A stretch of 64,000 nt of DNA from Prevotella sp. oral taxon 376. Lineage in GTDB: Bacteria > Bacteroidota > Bacteroidia > Bacteroidales > Bacteroidaceae. Positions 16,947 through 24,276 of this stretch are shown one piece after another; position 1 is the stretch's first letter, and each line of letters opens with the position of its first letter. Made by a program: the position numbers and the translations under genes. The notes beneath the pieces were generated by a model. It saw only the letters and a list, made by a program, of their open reading frames with translations. It ran no database searches and was not told the DNA's origin. The stretch lies in assembly GCF_003043945.1 (NCBI RefSeq), contig NZ_PYXG01000001.1:1904501-1968500 (forward strand), read 5' to 3'.

Positions 16947-18245
16947 ATGAAAAAGAACGCAGATGCAGGCAATACAGGCAGCAGGAGAAATCCCCATCGA
17001 AGAGGTAGTTCATCCAAGAACGCAGAGATAGAAACCTACCTCTCCACACACTATGAGTTCAGATACAACACAGTATTGGGCAGAACCGAATATTGCAGTA
17101 AGGGTAATAATCGTTTTGTAAAAGTCGGTCGTTATGAAATCAACACGCTTCGTAGAGAGCTTGATAGCGATGAAGGTATCATAACTTCTTCCGATAATCT
17201 CTACTCTATCATCGAGAGCAGTTTTTCTCCACGCATCAATCCCATACAGGAGTATTTCAAGGGATTGCCGATGATAGATATAGGCGATGATAATAGCTGT
17301 GGTGGTTGCAATGGTAGTATTGTTCCTTCTTCCTTTTCATTGAAAGCTATTCCCGATTTGGCAAGCTGTGTTGCCGTGCGTAACTCCCAAAAGTGGCTGC
17401 CGTATCTCACCAAATGGCTTGTGGCAGTGGTAGCCAACGCAATGGATGACCGTGAGTGCCGCAACCACACTTGCCTTGTACTGACAGGCGAACAGGGTAA
17501 GTTCAAGACGACCTTCCTTGACTTGCTCTGTCCACCGGCATTGCACGGTTACAGTTATACGGGCAAGATATATCCGCAGGAGAAGGACACACTTACCTAT
17601 ATCGGGCAGAATCTTATCGTAAACATTGACGACCAGCTTAAAGCCCTCAACAAACGGGACGAAAACGAGCTGAAGAACCTCATTACCTGTCCGATGGTCA
17701 AATACCGTATGCCCTATGATAAATATGTGGAGGAACATCCTCATTTGGCAAGTTTCGTTGCATCGGTGAATGGCAACGACTTTCTGACAGACCCGACAGG
17801 CAGCAGACGTTTTTTGCCTTTTGAGGTACTCTCCATTGACATAGAAAGAGCAAAGGCTATTTCGATGGATAAAGTCTATACAGAAGCCAAAGCCCTGTTA
17901 AGGTCAGGCTTCCGCTATTGGTTTGACGATGACGAGATAGCCGAACTGTATCGGGAGAGCGAGGACTTTCAAGTACAGACAGCGGAAATGGAACTCTTGC
18001 TTCGTTGTTTTGAGAAGCCAACGGAGGACGAGAACTATTTGTTAATGACCACTACGGAGATACTCACCTATTTGGGTGTTTATACCCACCAGCCACTTGT
18101 TGCCAAACGTATGGGCGAAGCCTTGAAGAAAGAAGAATATATAAAGGTGAGTAAGCGAAGAAACGGTGGGAATCCCATCTATGTCTACAAGATTAGGAAA
18201 ATCTTGCCATGTCCACTCATTCAAACTTGTAGTAGCCAAATGTAG
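16947..18245 (+). CDS. VirE-like (virulence-associated protein E) replication helicase/ATPase
   Basis: The 432-aa protein starts at MKKNADAGNTGS, preceded by an AAGGAAAT stretch. Residues about 160-330 fit the VirE family (PF05272 type): CLVLTGEQGKFKTTFLDLL is the P-loop, LIVNIDDQLKALNKRDENELKNLIT carries the Walker B-like Asp pair, and FVASVNGNDFLTDPTGSRRFLPFEV contains the sensor and arginine-finger-like Arg. Family members sit beside primases in mobile elements and are thought to unwind DNA during element replication. Here the primase is a separate gene 213 bases downstream. Confidence 0.88.
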   Translation: MKKNADAGNTGSRRNPHRRGSSSKNAEIETYLSTHYEFRYNTVLGRTEYCSKGNNRFVKVGRYEINTLRRELDSDEGIITSSDNLYSIIESSFSPRINPIQEYFKGLPMIDIGDDNSCGGCNGSIVPSSFSLKAIPDLASCVAVRNSQKWLPYLTKWLVAVVANAMDDRECRNHTCLVLTGEQGKFKTTFLDLLCPPALHGYSYTGKIYPQEKDTLTYIGQNLIVNIDDQLKALNKRDENELKNLITCPMVKYRMPYDKYVEEHPHLASFVASVNGNDFLTDPTGSRRFLPFEVLSIDIERAKAISMDKVYTEAKALLRSGFRYWFDDDEIAELYRESEDFQVQTAEMELLLRCFEKPTEDENYLLMTTTEILTYLGVYTHQPLVAKRMGEALKKEEYIKVSKRRNGGNPIYVYKIRKILPCPLIQTCSSQM

Positions 18246-18372
18246 TAGAATGTGTAGTATCTCCATATACTACTAACTATTGTTGATTATCAATCATTTA
18301 TATTAAAATAGTATGTAGTAAGAAGAAAGATGGAAAAGTTTGGAAGGGAAAAACTTAGGAAAAGAGAATTAC

Positions 18373-18416
18373 ATTCAAACAACATTCAAACAACATTCAA
18401 ATATCATTCAAACCAA
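18373..18416. repeat. 11-bp iteron-like repeats upstream of the primase
   Basis: CATTCAAA-type units start at 18373, 18384, 18395 and 18406, exactly 11 bp apart, with a diverged ATTCAAA copy about 18 bases further on. They lie within a very AT-rich 213-bp gap between the VirE-like gene and the primase gene. Iterons in phase with the helix beside a primase gene suggest a replication origin or autoregulatory site. Confidence 0.7.
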
Positions 18417-18458
18417 CCATTATTATTCAAATAAGAATTATCCTACCATTTAAAGTTT

Positions 18459-19445
18459 ATGACAATGACAGAAGAAGATTTATCACTCATCAAGCGATAC
18501 CCCATCGTGGAGTATCTTGAAAGGAAAGGCATCAAGCCTGTACGCAGGACACCTGCCTATGCCCTGTACCGTTCACCACTTCGTGAAGAAACACATCCGA
18601 GTTTCAAGGTGGACACAGAGAAGAACCTTTGGATAGACTATGCCGAAGGCAGGGGCGGAAGCATCATCGACCTCTGTATGCGATTGGAGAGCTGCACGCT
18701 CTCGGAAGCCATCTGCCGTTTGGGGCAGACCACTTCCTTTGATACAGCGTGCAACTATGCCGAACCTTCAAAGGAGAAGGCATACAGCAGCAATGGCAGT
18801 ATCAGACTACCAAAAGAGGAAATGGCAAACGGGGCAAGGAGACTGATAGATGTATCAGACACCTTACCGCTACATTTGCAGGAGTATCTTACAAAGGTAC
18901 GCTGCATCAACTTGGAAAAGGCGATACCCTTTCTCAAATCCATCAGCTATGAGGTAAGAGGAAGAAGATACGAAGCCATTGGCTTTGCCAACCTCTCCGG
19001 CGGCTATGAACTTCGGGACGACAAAACGTTCAAAGGAACGATTGCCCCAAAGGATATCACTCCGATATTTGAGAGCAAGGCACAGCCCGTCCGTCTGTTC
19101 GAGGGGTTTATGGACTTTCTCTCTTTTCTTTCAATGAAAGAAGAAGTGAATAACTGCTGCCTTGTGTTGAACTCTGTAAGCAACATAGGAAGAAGTATCA
19201 GCTATCTGAGCAACCAGCAAGTATCTTCTATCCGTATTTTCCTTGATAACGACGACGCAGGGCGGAGAGCAACACAGGAGCTGATAAAGGCAGGTTTTAA
19301 GGTAGAAGATATATCCCGATATTACAAAGACTTCAAAGACCTCAACGAGTATCATGTCAGCCGTGTTCGTGAGCAACAGAAAAAGCTGGAGAAAGCTCCA
19401 AAAACAAACAATAAACCCAAACAAGTCAAACTAAAAATACGATAG
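18459..19445 (+). CDS. primase with CHC2-like zinc-finger remnant and Toprim domain
   Basis: This 328-aa protein begins IKRYPIVEYLERKGIKPVRRTPAYALYRSPLREETHPSFKVDTEKNLWIDYAEGRGGSIIDL, the pattern of the DnaG/CHC2 N-terminal domain, although the zinc-binding Cys/His set is largely missing. The Toprim domain follows at about 200-300: VRLFEGFMDFLSFL supplies the Glu and FLDNDDAGRRAT the DxD-type acid residues. Such primases prime lagging-strand or single-strand synthesis of mobile elements. NBU1 of Bacteroides has a comparable primase next to its oriV. Iteron-like repeats precede this gene. Confidence 0.9.
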   Translation: MTMTEEDLSLIKRYPIVEYLERKGIKPVRRTPAYALYRSPLREETHPSFKVDTEKNLWIDYAEGRGGSIIDLCMRLESCTLSEAICRLGQTTSFDTACNYAEPSKEKAYSSNGSIRLPKEEMANGARRLIDVSDTLPLHLQEYLTKVRCINLEKAIPFLKSISYEVRGRRYEAIGFANLSGGYELRDDKTFKGTIAPKDITPIFESKAQPVRLFEGFMDFLSFLSMKEEVNNCCLVLNSVSNIGRSISYLSNQQVSSIRIFLDNDDAGRRATQELIKAGFKVEDISRYYKDFKDLNEYHVSRVREQQKKLEKAPKTNNKPKQVKLKIR

Positions 19446-19449
19446 AGCA

Positions 19450-19929
19450 ATGAAAAAGATAAAAGCAAGCAGAGAGGAGATAGACCAATCCATAAAAGAA
19501 GCGTTCAACATGAACAGACAGGAAAGTAATGAAAGAACAGAAAGGAAAAGTCTTACATACTACTTGGGAGATACAGAAGACGAGGTGGAAGAACAACCAC
19601 AGGCAAAAGCTCCATCAGAGGAAATAGATTGCCAAGAAGTAATAGCTTCCGAGTCTGAACTGCACACAGAGAATGCAACCGTTCAACGGCGCATCAGTGC
19701 CAAGATGAGACGGGGAACGCTCGAAACCTACAAGCAGGCTTTCCTTGTTCCGACCAAATTGAACGACCGAAAGGCGGTTTATCTGAGTAGGGCGACACAG
19801 GAGCGTGCAGACTTCATCGTCCGCAGACTGGGCGACAGGGGCAGCAACCTTTCAAGTTTTGTGGAGAATATCGTGCGCATTCATTTGGAGGAATACGGTG
19901 AGGACATAGAGAAATGGAGAAAGCTGTAA
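19450..19929 (+). CDS. DUF3408-family protein
   Basis: This 159-aa protein has an acidic, low-complexity N-terminal half and a conserved C-terminal part, GTLETYKQAFLVPTKLNDRKAVYLSRATQERADFIVRRLGDRGSNLSSFVENIVRIHLEEY, typical of DUF3408. Proteins of this family occur next to mobilization and conjugation genes of Bacteroides elements and look like ribbon-helix-helix DNA-binding proteins. It starts four bases after the primase stop, so it is in the same operon. A role in partitioning or transfer regulation is suggested only by context. Confidence 0.85.
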   Translation: MKKIKASREEIDQSIKEAFNMNRQESNERTERKSLTYYLGDTEDEVEEQPQAKAPSEEIDCQEVIASESELHTENATVQRRISAKMRRGTLETYKQAFLVPTKLNDRKAVYLSRATQERADFIVRRLGDRGSNLSSFVENIVRIHLEEYGEDIEKWRKL

Positions 19930-19937
19930 ACAGAATG

Positions 19938-19998
19938 AAAGGGAGACAAGGGGGCTGGAAAAGGACAACCTTTCCACTAACCCCTCTCTCCCCTTTTT
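19938..19998 (+). terminator. terminator after the primase/DUF3408 operon
   Basis: A long imperfect hairpin pairs AAAGGGAGA and GGGG with CCCC and TCTCTCCC, with inner stem TGGAAAAGG/CCTTTCCA and loop ACAA, and ends in TTTTT. It separates the replication genes from the oriT and mobilization genes. Confidence 0.75.
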
Positions 19999-20095
19999 AA
20001 TAGAACTCACTATTGAATGTTTTCTGAACATACTGAACGGTGGGAGTATCACGAACGCAGTTAGACATTGAATGCACGGCATTCATTTTAGGCTA

Positions 20096-20190
20096 CAAAA
20101 CGCTTTATGCGTAAACGTCTCGTTAGCTGACATTGCAAGACGTCAGTTTGTACCCACAAACTGCGCCCTGCTCCCCTCGTTTAATTATCG
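20096..20190. other. candidate oriT upstream of mobilization genes
   Basis: The non-coding stretch before MobC contains a perfect 7-bp inverted repeat AGTTTGT/ACAAACT (20145-20151, 20156-20162) with a four-base loop. It is preceded by an ACGTCT...AGACGT pair and followed by CTGCGCCCTGCTCCCCTCG. A hairpin followed by a C-rich nick-region-like stretch directly upstream of mobC and the relaxase is the usual oriT layout. The nick site itself cannot be read from the sequence. Confidence 0.55.
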
Positions 20191-20268
20191 GTGAGATTAG
20201 ACCGTAATCACTCCGTTCTCATCGGTCAGCCAGCAGAAATTAAGCAACAACGAAAAGAGGACTTTTAT

Positions 20269-20700
20269 ATGAACAGATACAACAGCAAGACTGCCCGATG
20301 GCAGCAACAGGAGAAGGAAGAACTGCGGATGAACAAGACGGAGTTCATCAAGATAAGATGCACCTTAGAGGAAAAGCAACGTATCAAATCAAAAGCGGAA
20401 AGCGCAGGGCGGAAGTTCTCCGATTACTGCCGTGAGATACTCCTTAACGGAGAAGTAACAGCCGTTCCCAAGATGACCGACAATGAAAAGGAAGCCATAG
20501 AGGTGTTGAGGAGAACAGCCTACTTTTTTACACATGTTTCCAACCTTATCAAGGTAAAGGATGATGTGTGGGTATTGATTACTCAAAGTCTTTCCTATCT
20601 GGCAAGGGAAGCTTTTAAGCGCTTCTTTAATCCCAAATACCGTATTGAGGAAAGGGCAATTAAACTCTTAAATCTGATGGAGAATGATAGGAAAATGTAA
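20269..20700 (+). CDS. MobC-type relaxosome accessory protein
   Basis: The chosen start MNRYNSKTARWQQQEKEEL gives 143 aa; the frame opens 78 bases further upstream but that part overlaps the oriT region. The core KTEFIKIRCTLEEKQRIKSKAESAGRKFSDYCREILLNG is the ribbon-helix-helix part of MobC/MbpA proteins. The C-terminal half (ALRRTAYFFTHVSNLIKV-like) is also typical. MobC binds near the nick site of oriT and helps the relaxase open the DNA. The gene overlaps the relaxase gene by 17 bases. Confidence 0.85.
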   Translation: MNRYNSKTARWQQQEKEELRMNKTEFIKIRCTLEEKQRIKSKAESAGRKFSDYCREILLNGEVTAVPKMTDNEKEAIEVLRRTAYFFTHVSNLIKVKDDVWVLITQSLSYLAREAFKRFFNPKYRIEERAIKLLNLMENDRKM

Positions 20701-21751
20701 GGCTATCGCGCACGGCATCAATGCACTGGAGTATATCTTCAGAGAGGGAAAACTCGGTAAGACGCTTCTCTTTCACAATCTCTGCGGCACTACGCCCAAG
20801 GAAATTTACGAGGAAATGAAGATGGTCAGCGATTACAACACACGGTGCAGAAACAAGATCCTGCGTATCGAAATCGGCATAGCACCACAAGATGAGAAAA
20901 GATTGAGCCTCGCGTCTGTCCGTAACCTTGTGTCAAACTTTGCAATACGCATGGGACTTGCCAACCATCAATGGGTAGCAGTAACGCACAAGGACACCGA
21001 CAATATGCACATCCACATCATTGCCAATCGTATCAGTTTGTACGAAGAAGTCTATGACACCACCTTTGTGAGTAACAGGGCAGCAAGGGTTGCAGAAGAC
21101 CTTAGCCGTAAGTACGGATTGACCATCGCAAAGGAAGTAAAGGCGAAAAGAAAACACCAGAAGACAAAAACTAACCCCACGAGAGAGCAAACAAAGAAAG
21201 AGGTGCAACAAATCTGTTATACCCTACTTGAAAAATATAAAGGCACAGGCATCACAGGGCACTCCATGTTTCTCTATGGCCTTGGCAAGAGTGGAGTAGC
21301 CATTGAACGCTTAAAAAACAAGCAGGGCAAGGTCTATGGCTTGAAGTTCTCATATGCAGAACAATCGTTCAAGGCTTCTGAAATCGGCAGAGAGTTCGGT
21401 TACCGTTCCTTGCAGAAGAATTTTGAGATAAGCAACAAGACAGAACCAAAGAAAGCCACGACACTGGCAGATGAGCCGGCAAAGAACAAAACTCAATCCG
21501 ATATAGGTTATCAACTTGTTCCTCCCAGCCGCTCCTATACGTCACCTGCCAACACAAATGAAAGTTCATCTATTGCACAAGCCGTAGGCAATGTGGCAAG
21601 TACAGCCTTAAGTGCTGCCGAAGAAATCATTTCCGGAGCAGGCGGGTTAATCAACCCACAGACACATGGTGATGATTATGCCGAGACAGCATGGCAGCAC
21701 AGGCTCAGAAACCAAGCCAAGAAAAAGAAGAAAAGAGGAAGAGGACTATGA
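20684..21751 (+). CDS. relaxase / mobilization nuclease (MobP-type)
   Basis: This 355-aa protein matches the relaxase family PF03432. The three-histidine metal motif is present as HKDTDNMHIHIIANRI (residues about 105-120). The catalytic tyrosine could be Y18 in LEYIF or a nearby Tyr. The N-terminal 200 residues form the nuclease; the rest is charged and low in complexity and ends KKKKKRGRGL. It would nick at oriT and pilot single-stranded DNA into the recipient through a coupling protein and channel supplied by another element. Confidence 0.93.
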   Translation: MIGKCKAIAHGINALEYIFREGKLGKTLLFHNLCGTTPKEIYEEMKMVSDYNTRCRNKILRIEIGIAPQDEKRLSLASVRNLVSNFAIRMGLANHQWVAVTHKDTDNMHIHIIANRISLYEEVYDTTFVSNRAARVAEDLSRKYGLTIAKEVKAKRKHQKTKTNPTREQTKKEVQQICYTLLEKYKGTGITGHSMFLYGLGKSGVAIERLKNKQGKVYGLKFSYAEQSFKASEIGREFGYRSLQKNFEISNKTEPKKATTLADEPAKNKTQSDIGYQLVPPSRSYTSPANTNESSSIAQAVGNVASTALSAAEEIISGAGGLINPQTHGDDYAETAWQHRLRNQAKKKKKRGRGL

Positions 21752-21876
21752 TGGTGAGTAAATTAATGATCTGAAACAAACTATTGGAAACATCTGAAAA
21801 CTCCTTTTCCATCTATTACATATCAGAATTGACACTTACAACTAATCAACTGCAACAGTGGGTTGTTTCAAGATAT

Positions 21877-21964
21877 GAGACCTCTACAAAAGTCTACAAA
21901 AAGAAGAAAGAAGTGAATATAACTTACTGCTTTTTCTTAAAAAAAAGAGTTTTGCAGAGGTCTC
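21877..21964. mobile_element. 88-bp MITE with 15-bp terminal inverted repeats and 5-bp target duplication
   Basis: The ends are GAGACCTCTACAAAA (21877-21891) and TTTTGCAGAGGTCTC (21950-21964), inverted repeats with one mismatch. GATAT flanks both sides (21872-21876 and 21965-21969). The inside is AT-rich with no reading frame. The full gap 21752-22274 otherwise holds no gene that I can support. The transposase that would move it is not in the window. Confidence 0.8.
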
Positions 21965-22216
21965 GATATATGATTTATAATAGACTGATATTTTACGCTT
22001 TGCAAGCACACATGTAAGGAAGTATTTATAATTTAGGTGCCATTTTAGCGCCACTATTTCCATCGTAAATAAATTAAGCGATAGTGAAAATAATATTAGA
22101 CAATTGACTTCAAAACGATACACTCTAAATATTTAAAATACATAGTAGACAAATAGCCATAAACTTTTTTTTATTTACATATACTGTAGCTTTTTTACAG
22201 AAAAACAAAATATATC

Positions 22217-22246
22217 TTGTTAAATTGGATTTTATTTGTATCTTTG
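22217..22246 (+). promoter_or_regulatory. promoter of the RloA/RloB operon
   Basis: TTG at 22217-22219 and TATCTTTG at 22239-22246 are 19 bases apart, followed by 28 bases of leader to the ATG at 22275. This matches the Bacteroidota -33/-7 consensus. Confidence 0.65.
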
Positions 22247-22274
22247 CACCGTATAACAGGTAAATTCAACGATT

Positions 22275-23573
22275 ATGATAGCAGAATTCAGCATTGAGAA
22301 TTTTTTCTCTATTAAATCGGCTCAGAAAATCAGTTTTGAGCCATCGGCAGATACTTTTATGTCTGATGAATATTCGTATGAAATTAAAGAGGGGGTAAGA
22401 TTACTGAAAGTTGGCATTATTTATGGTGCCAATGCTTCTGGAAAAACAAATATATTAAATGCCATCGAATTCTTCAAGATGCTGGTTTTAAGAATGCCTA
22501 AAGACCGGAATGAAAAAACAGGAACGGTTCCTTTCATGCTGGATGACACTTCGAGGAATGAAGTAACGAAGATGTCGATGGCGTTTTATATTAATCAATC
22601 GAAGTATATCCTTAGTTTTGAGTTGGATGCCGAGCATATCTATTCCGAGACATTGATTGTTTATGATTCCATTCGCCCCACCAAGCTGTATAACCGAAGT
22701 TATGATGCTTCAACAGATTCCACGGCCATCGACTTTGGCGTAAATCTGAAAATGATAAAGAAAAGCCAAGATGTGATCTCTGGAAATACTATCAATAATT
22801 GCAGTGTGCTTGCCGCATTTGGCAAAAGTAACGTGGAACGCACCAAGTTGAATGATGTGTACGATTACTTTGCCAAACAGGTAAAAGAAGTATTGGCTCC
22901 CGGTATGCTGCTTTCGGGATATATCAAATCACGATTAGATAAAGACAAAACAGGGGATTTGAAGAAATTCGTCCTAAACTTTCTGAAAGCATCCGATTTC
23001 AACATTGAAGATGTGTTATTACATGAAGAGGAAGAACTGATTACCCCTGAATTGGAACAATTAATCCAGAATGCCCCTATTGATAAAGAAGCAAAAGCAG
23101 AAATGCTAAAAAAAGGTAAAATTACAAACACGGAACTGACCTTCAAGCATAAGGCAGGAAACAAAGTATATGATTTATCGGAAGAATACGAATCAAATGG
23201 TACTATGAGGTTTTTGGGAATGGCGGTGATACTGAATTTCCTGTTAAAGACCAATCGCTTTGTGTCTATCGACGAAGTGGAAACAAGTATTCATTATGAG
23301 CTGTTAGCTTATTTCATAAAAGTATTTTTGGCAAACAGTAACGGAACATCCCAAATGCTCCTGACAACCCATGACATCAATCTTCTCAATGAGGATTTCA
23401 TTCGCCGTGATACGATATGGTTCACTGATAAAGACGAACTTGGAGAAACTAAGATTGTGCGTCTATCTTCTTTGGGGCTTCATAAGAATCTTTCCCCATA
23501 CAATGCATACAGGCAGGGAAAATTGGTAAAGTTGCCGTTCTTAGGTAGCCAGTATATTAACCTAGATGACTAA
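22275..23573 (+). CDS. RloA/AbiLi-like AAA ATPase of an abortive-infection system
   Basis: This 432-aa protein is an SMC/OLD-like ATPase (AAA15 type). It starts MIAEFSIENFFSIKSAQKISFEPS, a typical N-terminus. Walker A is YGANASGKTNIL (about 55-66), the middle is a charged helical insertion, and the C-terminal lobe has FVSIDEVETSIHYELL (Walker B with the following Glu) and the switch MLLTTHDINLL. Followed directly by RloB, it forms the pair called RloAB, equivalent to AbiLi/AbiLii, which is known to protect Lactococcus from phages. The 8-base overlap with RloB suggests a fixed stoichiometry. A defence role here is inferred from the family. Confidence 0.88.
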   Translation: MIAEFSIENFFSIKSAQKISFEPSADTFMSDEYSYEIKEGVRLLKVGIIYGANASGKTNILNAIEFFKMLVLRMPKDRNEKTGTVPFMLDDTSRNEVTKMSMAFYINQSKYILSFELDAEHIYSETLIVYDSIRPTKLYNRSYDASTDSTAIDFGVNLKMIKKSQDVISGNTINNCSVLAAFGKSNVERTKLNDVYDYFAKQVKEVLAPGMLLSGYIKSRLDKDKTGDLKKFVLNFLKASDFNIEDVLLHEEEELITPELEQLIQNAPIDKEAKAEMLKKGKITNTELTFKHKAGNKVYDLSEEYESNGTMRFLGMAVILNFLLKTNRFVSIDEVETSIHYELLAYFIKVFLANSNGTSQMLLTTHDINLLNEDFIRRDTIWFTDKDELGETKIVRLSSLGLHKNLSPYNAYRQGKLVKLPFLGSQYINLDD

Positions 23574-24189
23574 TGATATGGGGCGAACAGTAACAAAGAG
23601 TATCGCCATCATAGGTGAGGGAGAAACAGAATGGTTCTATTTCGATTCTCTGAGGATTGCGTGTCGCTATCCTTTCAAGGTTGCACCGGATTTTCCGCAG
23701 CATAGCGACATCAATCATATTTTGAAATTGGTAGAGTCCTATTTGAACAAGCAATATGATTATATCGTATGCCTATTTGATATGGACAGACAGTATCAAT
23801 ATCCTTCCGAAATGCAACTGTATCAACGAGCAAAGAAAGAGTATAGCAAGAAGAAATATACCAGAAAGGTTATGTTTGTAGAAACAAATCCTTGCACGGA
23901 GTTTTGGTTCTTGCTTCATTTCTTGCCTAATGTGGTTTGTCGGCGATACGAGAGTTACGAACAACTTCTCCCCGAGCTACAGAAATATATGCCAGGATAT
24001 GAAAAGAAAAAACGATATTTCAGACGCACCAACCTCTATAAATACTTGACAGAGAATGGTGATTTGGAACGGGCAATCTTAAACTCCGAAAAATTATGCC
24101 AACTTTGTCAAGAATCGCCGGAGGACTTGAAAGCATACTCAGAAATACATAAAGTGATTAAATTACTTAATACACTCATTGCAAAATAG
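23566..24189 (+). CDS. RloB/AbiLii-like Toprim protein
   Basis: This 207-aa protein matches RloB. The Toprim-like motifs are IIGEGETEWFYFDSL (GEGxTE, about 11-25), VCLFDMDRQ (DxD, about 66-74) and VETNPCTEFWFLLHF (about 105-120). In OLD- and AbiL-type systems the Toprim partner is the presumed nuclease and is switched on through the ATPase. The start ATG overlaps the end of the RloA gene by eight bases. All the acidic residues expected of the active site are visible, so it should be functional. The 87 bases after it hold no terminator, so transcription may continue into the nuclease gene. Confidence 0.88.
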   Translation: MTNDMGRTVTKSIAIIGEGETEWFYFDSLRIACRYPFKVAPDFPQHSDINHILKLVESYLNKQYDYIVCLFDMDRQYQYPSEMQLYQRAKKEYSKKKYTRKVMFVETNPCTEFWFLLHFLPNVVCRRYESYEQLLPELQKYMPGYEKKKRYFRRTNLYKYLTENGDLERAILNSEKLCQLCQESPEDLKAYSEIHKVIKLLNTLIAK

Positions 24190-24276
24190 TTGTTAAAAAG
24201 ATTAGTTATTTAGCTTCCGTTAAAAACAGACAGTATCTATTAACCATAAATTAGAAACTTATAATTGACAATAAAC

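Larger units (their letters stand above)
3320..21751. mobile_element. putative mobilizable transposon with an efflux-operon cargo (ends not resolved)
   Basis: The limits given are the outermost recognised genes; the true ends lie somewhere in 2888-3320 and 21752-22275. The backbone is two tyrosine recombinases plus a 134-aa protein (left), then two excisionase-like HTH proteins, a VirE-like protein, a Toprim primase, DUF3408, an oriT candidate, MobC and a relaxase (right). This set is typical of Bacteroides mobilizable transposons, which are moved in trans by conjugative elements. No type IV secretion genes are present, so it is not self-transmissible from this sequence. The cargo (6421-15512) is an efflux operon on the minus strand. 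I could not find a convincing flanking direct repeat by eye. Confidence 0.75.

Noticed and set aside
16622..16997. Short minus-strand frames upstream of the VirE-like gene.
   Set aside because: No family likeness or start signal, and the sequence reads better as the upstream region of the VirE-like gene.
3029..21848. AACTAATCA occurs at 3029-3037 and 21840-21848, near the two likely ends of the mobilizable transposon, as a possible attachment core.
   Set aside because: A 9-bp match between stretches of about 400 and 500 bp is expected by chance, so it cannot mark the ends.
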